A stretch of 64,000 bases of DNA from assembly GCA_014621425.1 (NCBI GenBank), contig JAANBB010000027.1:62138-126137 (forward strand). Reading direction: 5' to 3'. Each line of letters begins with the position of its first letter. Positions within the stretch are counted from its first letter, which is position 1. Below are positions 57,971-64,000 of the stretch, piece by piece. This DNA comes from Cylindrodendrum hubeiense (taxonomy: Eukaryota > Ascomycota > Sordariomycetes > Hypocreales > Nectriaceae). The notes under the pieces were generated by a model. It was not told where the DNA came from, did no database searches, and was given only the letters and a program-made list of their open reading frames with translations. A program made the translations under genes and the position numbers.

Positions 57971-60119
57971 CTAATTCTTCTCATCCATATCGTCTGTGCG
58001 ATCTGTACCTCTGGGGTATGCCTCAGTGCTCTCGAAATGATACAGTTCCGGCTCCACTGCATTCTTCTGGCGAAGCACATATGTCTTAAGCCACCACGGC
58101 AAAACCTTTGTTAGCTGGTACTTTGCGTGAATCGTCGTTGGCACAGCAAAAACGTAGTCCAGCTCTTCCAGACTTCTCTTGCTCGTCTCGGGCATGAACA
58201 AGAAAATTGCGATGAGTGCGACTATGTTCAAGCCCGCATAAAAGCCAAAGCTTCCGGCAGGGGTGAACACAAGGAGCATGCGCGGGAACGTAAGTCCCAG
58301 CACAGCAGCCCAGAAGTTGTTCGTAGCCACGGCCCATGACATGCCAATCTCTCTGTGAGAAAGAGGGAACACCTCGGCGGAGTAGACAAACGCACAGGGG
58401 CCTTCTCCGGGGGAGTAAAAGGCGACAAATGCAAAGATGAAGAATGCAATGAGACCCAAGTGAGCAGTGGAGGATTCGGGGATGTAAAATGACATGCCTG
58501 CACCCAGAAGGGTGAGGAACATGAAGGGGAACGTGGCAATGAGAAGCGCTCGTCGGCCCCAGGTGTCAATCGTATAGAGAGCTGGGAAAGCAAATGCGAA
58601 CATGGTCTACTCAGGTTAGCTTCAAGTACTGTGGATAGAAATTCGAGACAGGTTCACGTACAAAACCGAAACCCCATGACACAAGCAGCGCCGTCATGTT
58701 ACTTGCGCCTGCTTGGACAAAGATAGTTGATGAATAGAAAGCAATGATGTTAACTGTGATTAAGAGCGGTTAGCAACTTTTTTAATGTGTCTTACACATC
58801 ATCAAGGAGGGCGAGACTTACTACCACACATCTGCTGAGCAATCATGATGATTCCAGAGGCCTGCGTCGCCCTACGCACTCGGGGAACGGTAAAAAGCTC
58901 CACAGATCTCGTGAAAAACCCGGCCTTGTCGAAGCCCTCTTCCTTTATCAACACCTGTTCGGCGAGGAGCTGTGCATGGATGTAATACAGGTCCCTAGCA
59001 GCTTGCAGTGGTGTGTTGCGCAGACGGAGAAGCGATTTGTATGCCTCTGCATGTCTCCCTTTCTTGATTAACCACCTAGGTGATTCGGGCGCGAAGTAGA
59101 TTCCGATGAGAAGAGGTACCGCTGGAATGAATGCAGAACCAAATTGCAGCCTCCATGCGATGTCTCCGGTATTGACCACAGCAAGGTTCGCGGTGAATCC
59201 TAACATGATGCCGAAAGCAACACAGAGCTGCCAGGACATCACCAATGCTCCACGGATGCTGGTAGGCGAATTTTCAGCCGAGAAGATAGGGACGGTAACC
59301 TCTTTAAGGCCCATGCCAATACCAAGGAGAATCCTGCAAGCCAGAATTTGAGGCCAGCTTTGAGCGAGGGCTTGGCCGATTGGGGCGAATAAGCTGAAGA
59401 TGGCTCCGACAAAGATTGCTCCTCGGCGACCGATGAGGTCGTTCACAGGATCGGAGAGCCAGCAGGCGCTGAAACTGTTAGCATGTTGTTGTTGTGAAGA
59501 TTGAAGAGCTGGGCTTACAAAAGAGCAATCGCCATGTACGGTGCACTGTTGATGGCACCGACAATCCAAGAGTTCCTTTCGCAAGTACCAGCAGCCGTGC
59601 AAGCCGCTCCCGTGTCCGCAATGTCGAAAGCCTGCGGGAACGACAAGTTGGCTCCATTTGAACCCGTCTGATCCCAACCTTGAATGGCCGCGGAGATGGA
59701 ATTCAGAAGAATGGTGTAGTAGAGCGCCTTTGGGTGCTTCCATCTGTGGGATAGTTCCTCTCGAAGGACTTGGCGATCTTGTTCATCCAGCTCTTCGATC
59801 GATTCAAAACCACTGGGGTTTTGTGCCACAATGGCGCCTTTGCGAAGGTGTGGAAGAGCCTCGGTCAATTGGTGCTCTTGGGCGTAGGTTTCCACGGCTT
59901 GAAGCAGCTCCGCTTTTGGAACACCGACGAGGGGGTTTTTAATTCTGACAATGTGAGACGGAAGTCTCTCCATGGGGTTTTGGTCTAAACTCACTCTCCA
60001 GTATCATTTTGTTTCATGCTGGCGACACTCTGCTGTTGGGCTGCGTCGACAGATCTTTCCGGGCTATACCAACCAGCGTCAGTGTTTGGTTCGTGAAAAC
60101 TCGAAGAGAGGGTGCTCAT
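57971..60119 (-). CDS. MFS sugar transporter
   Basis: A 641-aa major facilitator. Exons 60119-59995, 59944-59519, 59468-58822, 58753-58662 and 58606-57971; phases agree throughout. The N-terminal hydrophilic part (about 125 residues) is long; spans begin near [11 protein letters not shown]. Landmarks are [15 protein letters not shown] (span 2-3), [35 protein letters not shown] in place of the usual G-P-x-P loop, and [13 protein letters not shown]. It is divergent from an L-arabinitol/xylitol-type dehydrogenase gene across a 630-bp shared region, so pentose or polyol uptake is likely. The 42-aa first exon was found by phase and by an ATG that opens the correct frame. Confidence 0.85.
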
Positions 60120-60751
60120 ACTTCACTGCTTGTTCAATGTGATGAGACATGGTCATCTTGGCTATGATTGAGCTGTTGTGATTATGATTAATATTGAGAC
60201 GGGCACCCGACACCTTATTATACTTTGGTTTACAATATCCCCAGCCTTTCCCAGTTTCTCTCGATGCGGAGAACCTGGGGAAGTGCGGAGTTGCCATTCC
60301 CCCGCATGACACCACCACGACTAGAGTTTGAGGAGTAGCCAGGAGGCGACTCGGGGAATCTCCGAGTTCGATTTGTGGTCTTCTCGGCTCAGTGCGTCCC
60401 AGTGCGTGGACACGTCCAATTGCTCCCTCACAAAACAGCCACAAGTACAGGCGCTAGCCACAGCCCACCAAGCCGTGACCTGAAGCCAAGGGTCTCTCCT
60501 CGGTGCTTCCTCCGAGCTTCAATTGTGGGGACGTTCACCACCGCGCCAATGGGCGTCATGCCCGAGCTTGGCGCAGCGGACGAACGACCGAGCAACTCCC
60601 AACATCGAGGGGCCAAGTAGATGCTGACACAAGTTTTCGAGTGGGGAAAAGTACCGATCGCCAAAGTACAAGTATGAGAGAGCTTGTGGCCGTCAGTCAT
60701 TGAAGGACTCGAAGAATCATCCCTCAAGCAACCAATCTCGAGTTAGCAACA
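60120..60751. promoter_or_regulatory. Divergent promoter of transporter and polyol dehydrogenase
   Basis: A 632-bp shared region. CreA-type sites CTGGGG (60275-60280) and CCCCGC (60300-60305, opposite strand) lie close together. This layout suggests joint carbon-catabolite control of the two genes. No XlnR or AraR site was checked in detail. Confidence 0.4.
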
Positions 60752-61952
60752 ATGTCGTCCGCCACTGAGATCCTAGAGCGAAAGCCGCAGAATGTCGCGG
60801 TTCAGACTAACCCAGCCCACGACCTTCACCTCATCGAGTTAGACGTCCCGGAGCCAGGCCCCACAGAGTGCCTCATTCATGTCCGGGCGACCGGTATCTG
60901 CGGCTCGGATGTGCACTTCTGGAAGCATGGGCGCATTGGTGACATGGTTGTCTGTGGCGAGAATGGACTTGGCCATGAAAGCGCAGGGGTGGTGATCAAG
61001 ACTGGAAAGGATGTGACCAGGTTCAAAGCAGGTACGTGATTATTGGCCTCATGCTCACGAGAAGCCTCCTTGTTTCTGATACGCTTGTTAGGTGATCGAG
61101 TTGCTCTTGAATGCGGTATTCCTTGCTCCAAGCCAACTTGTTACTACTGCCGGACCGGACGGTACAACGCTTGTCCTGAGGTCGTCTTCTTCTCGACTCC
61201 TCCTTACCACGGCACCCTCCGTCGCTACCATGTCCACCCTGAGGCTTGGCTGCATACTCTGCCCGACAGCTTGAGCTTCGAGGAGGGTTCGCTACTTGAG
61301 CCCCTGTCCGTGGCGCTCGCCGGCATTGACAGGTCTAACCTGCGTCTCGGACAACCCCTGGTCATCTGTGGTGCTGGGCCTATTGGCCTTGTGACTCTCC
61401 TGGCTGCTCATGCAGCAGGTGCTGCACCAATCGTCATCACAGATCTAGACGAGAACCGCCTAGCGACAGCCAAGAAGCTTGTTCCCCGCGTTCGCACTGT
61501 CCGTGTCGAGCGTGGTGATGAAGCGAAAGTCCTAGGCGAGAAAATGGTAGCTGCTCTCGGAGAAGAGGCGCGACTGGTCTTGGAGTGCACTGGAGTAGAA
61601 TCCAGCATTCATGCGGCAATCTATGTAAGTGCTCATGACCCCCGGGTCCTTCTATCACTTACTCACAAGCATGTAGGCTTCGGCATTTGGTGCCTCTGTC
61701 TTCGTCATCGGTGTTGGAAAGGACTTCCAGAACATTCCCTTCATGCACCTTTCATCAAAGGAGATTGACCTTCGGTTCCAATACCGCTACCACGATACCT
61801 ACCCCAAGGCCATAAGCCTTGTGACTGAAGGTCTCATTGACTTGAAGCCACTTGTTACTCATCGGTTCAAGCTGGAGGGGGGTATCCAGGCGTTCGCAGC
61901 AGCGTCAAACCCGGCCGCCAAGGCAATCAAGGTTCAAATCCTTGATGAGTAA
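60752..61952 (+). CDS. Medium-chain polyol dehydrogenase (L-arabinitol/xylitol type)
   Basis: A 362-aa zinc alcohol dehydrogenase family protein. Exons 60752-61031, 61092-61624 and 61677-61952. Zinc and catalytic residues: A-T-G-I-C50-G-S-D-V-H-F-W, G-L-G-H75-E76-S-A-G, and the structural cysteines in E-C-G-I-P-C...[12 protein letters not shown]. The NAD(P)-binding motif is G-A-G-P-I-G-L, and [12 protein letters not shown] and [12 protein letters not shown] match L-arabinitol 4-dehydrogenase, xylitol and sorbitol dehydrogenases. So it should oxidise a pentitol or hexitol to a ketose. Which of these is not decided by sequence. It shares a promoter with an MFS sugar transporter. Confidence 0.9.
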
Positions 61953-62853
61953 AAAACTCGATGTTCTCAAATCCGACACGAATAGAAGCTGTCTGGGTGG
62001 TGAAAAAAGTTCAGATAGTCTAAATAAATCCCAATTAATAGAATACTTTTCGCTATTATGACTCACCTGTGCTATCTTGAAGTTATCCAATGAGAAGTGC
62101 AAGCTGGGCTCGTGAGTAGAATGAGCTTCCACTTCGTGTGACGCCTAGAGCAAAAATCAGGTTAGGAAATGATTTGAGAGCCAGAGCTTACCCTGTAGCC
62201 TACGGTATCTAACATCAATGATTGAGTTATTTATATGGCTTCATAACATGTTGGGTTTATTGATGCTACTGTACCAACAAAGTAGTCCCGTGGGTCACGT
62301 ATAGTTTTTGGACTTTTCAACACGCAAACAACGAGTGATTGCTTCTGCTGTTGTAACAATGCGACTCTTCGAATAGATCTAGAGTGTCTAGTCAACATCA
62401 TTCAGTTTCTCTAGACCCCGGAGCTTTTACTCCCACATCGGCCAAGCGGACCCAAACTGGTGGCGTCACCTGGTCGGTGAAGTATTCCGGCCGGAGTACT
62501 GCGTACCGACGACGAATTTCTCAGGTGATGGGCTGCCCCATCCTGGCAACCGGCTTTGTAAGAGTCGCGCATGCACTGGTAACGAGTCAATGATAGTGGT
62601 TGGTCTGATTCAGGGCGTCAACGCTCGGAGGCCCCCCCGCACGTATCCTGTGGGTTTGAGTTCCCGCTCGGGGGTCCCTCCGAGCGCGTTCTCAGGCTTC
62701 TCCGCAGCGCTAGCCAACCCCAAGCTTGGCATCATGACGCTAACGTCGTGTCGACGTCGTTGGTGTTGGCCGTGGTCGAGAACGAATGTTGTATATCTAC
62801 GACGCAAATACGCGTCTGACCAGCATCATACATCGGGCCATAAACCAGAAAAC
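61953..62853. other. Intergenic
   Basis: About 900 bp with no supported exon; the last part is the promoter of the SDR gene. Confidence 0.4.
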
Positions 62854-63679
62854 ATGTCACTAGCTGGGAAGATCGCTATCGTCACGGGGGGAGCTCGCGG
62901 AATTGGCAAAGGCATTGTCCTCAATTTGGCGAAGCAAGGAGCTAAGGTCCGTACTCATATCCAATCTAACTAATCTCGACATGTGCTAACCAGCAGCATA
63001 GGTTGCTTTTACCTACGTTTCCTCGTCATCCAAGGCTCATGCAGACGATCTTGTGCGCCAAGTCGAACAGCTTGGTTCATCCGCCCACGCGATCCAAGCC
63101 GATGCCGCATCACCCTCCTCACCAGAAATCGTCCTCTCATCGACACTCGCCGCCTTCGATGTCTCGCATATCGACATACTTGTCAACAATGCCGGCCTTG
63201 GGTCCGCTTCCACCTTGCTCGAAGAAGTAACGCTCGATGAGTACGATAAAATAATGAATGTCAACGTCCGTGCCGTCATATTCATGACACAGGCCTTCGT
63301 TCGATACGTCAAGCCCGGTGGACGCATTGTCAATCTTTCATCCATTTCCGCAAGAGGTGGATTCGCGACCCAATCAGTTTACTCAGCATCCAAGGCGGCT
63401 GTGGAAGCGTTGACTCGAGTATGGGCGACAGAACTAGGCCACAAGTATGGCGTCACAGTGAATGCGGTAAATCCTGGACCTGTGGATACAGACATGTATA
63501 GAGCAGCGGGAGAAGTGCATTTGGCCCGGATGGAGGAGCAGAACAAGAAAACGCCGGCTGCTCCGAGAGCGGGCACAGAGAACGACGTTGCAGAAATTGT
63601 AGGCTTCCTATGCGAGGAACGATCAAGATGGGTGTCTGGGGACGTTGTGTGCGCCAATGGCGGGATGCTATATATGTGA
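62854..63679 (+). CDS. Short-chain dehydrogenase/reductase
   Basis: A 256-aa classical SDR. Exons 62854-62946 and 63002-63679 (start M-S-L-A-G-K-I). The cofactor motif is T-G-G-A-R-G-I-G near residue 11, then N-N-A-G, catalytic Ser in V-N-L-S-S-I-S-A-R-G-G, and Y-S-A-S-K with the catalytic Tyr and Lys. P-G-P-V-D-T-D-M and G-M-L-Y-M end the protein. The classical fold and length fit 3-oxoacyl-ACP reductase-like or sugar/alcohol oxidoreductases. Position next to a polyol dehydrogenase and a sugar transporter suggests a part in polyol or sugar metabolism, but the substrate is open. Confidence 0.9.
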
Positions 63680-63776
63680 GGGCCACTTGGGCTTCCTAAA
63701 GGTGTCCATAAATCCAATCACTACACATAAAATGATGACCCCTTGTGATTAATTACCGTACAAAGTTGTTTCGTCG

Positions 63777-64000
63777 TTAAGCAAACATCCAAGATCCGTA
63801 TTCGATGTGCGGTCCTCTCGAATCCGAACTGCCCTGCAGCATAATTCCTCCAGTTGCGTCAAGCAGTTCAGCATCTGATGAACCTTGTGCGTACCACGGG
63901 AATGACATACCACCTTCCCCAAAGAAAATCGTGTCTGTCTGGTCTTGAGCAGCCGCATTCTGAGAAGGCTGGCCATGGGCAGCAGGGTCCCAGGTATTCA
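63777..64000 (-). CDS. C-terminal end of an unidentified gene, truncated by window edge
   Basis: The last 74 codons of a protein on the minus strand, running off the right edge; the stop is a TAA at 63777-63779. Sequence pieces N-T-W-D-P-A-A-H-G-Q, F-F-G-E-G-G-M-S-F-P-W-Y and G-S-W-M-F-A, with many Gly/Ser/Asp/Gln, look like the disordered end of a fungal Zn2Cys6 regulator, but I cannot prove it without the rest. Confidence 0.45.
   Translation of the reverse strand, partial: NTWDPAAHGQPSQNAAAQDQTDTIFFGEGGMSFPWYAQGSSDAELLDATGGIMLQGSSDSRGPHIEYGSWMFA

Overview
The window is nuclear DNA of a filamentous ascomycete (Pezizomycotina). The gene families and overall style fit Eurotiales (Aspergillus or Penicillium), but I infer this without any database search. 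Signs of this are many spliceosomal introns of 50-130 nt with GTRNGT-type donors and CTRAY-like branch points, Zn(II)2Cys6 regulators, a LaeA-like methyltransferase, HET and NACHT-ankyrin genes, Clr5-ankyrin and PTH11-type receptor genes, and many sugar transporters. I rebuilt exons by hand from splice signals, reading-phase agreement and protein-family continuity. Exon coordinates are in each entry.

Left region (0.4-9.3 kb): a Zn2Cys6 regulator, a small EutQ-like cupin, a MAO-N-type flavin amine oxidase ending in the peroxisomal signal AKL, and a Rieske mononuclear-iron oxygenase of the choline/carnitine type. Together they look like a catabolic cluster for an amine or quaternary ammonium compound. 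GATA motifs in the shared promoters suggest nitrogen control. A LaeA-like methyltransferase follows.

9.5-22 kb: gene-poor accessory DNA. It holds two small secreted-protein genes (171 and 109 aa, multi-exon), a pair of diverged paralogous genes of unknown function (153 and 165 aa, same intron phase), direct repeats, and a Clr5-domain ankyrin protein.

22-30.6 kb: a DEDDy-type 3'-5' exonuclease, an F-box protein, and a GH3 beta-glucosidase without signal peptide that sits beside an MFS sugar permease (intracellular disaccharide use).

34-41.2 kb: a PTH11/rhodopsin-type membrane protein, a metallo-beta-lactamase fold hydrolase, a LigB-type extradiol (DODA-like) dioxygenase, a secreted GlcG/HbpS-like protein, and an unrelated DOPA 4,5-dioxygenase-family protein. 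Two evolutionarily separate aromatic ring-cleavage families lie within 3 kb of each other.

41.2-49.2 kb: a 3 kb AT-rich gene-free stretch, then a GC-rich non-coding island upstream of an intronless hexose transporter.

49.8-56.4 kb: an incompatibility/NLR locus. It has a HET-domain gene broken by three in-frame stops (each one C-to-T step from a sense codon) and an intact NACHT-ankyrin protein of 1091 aa. The latter has nearly identical internal ankyrin repeats and a G/N/Q-rich N-terminus that looks like an amyloid signalling motif.

58-64 kb: an MFS sugar transporter divergent from an L-arabinitol/xylitol-type dehydrogenase, then a short-chain dehydrogenase, and the C-terminal end of an unidentified gene running off the right edge.
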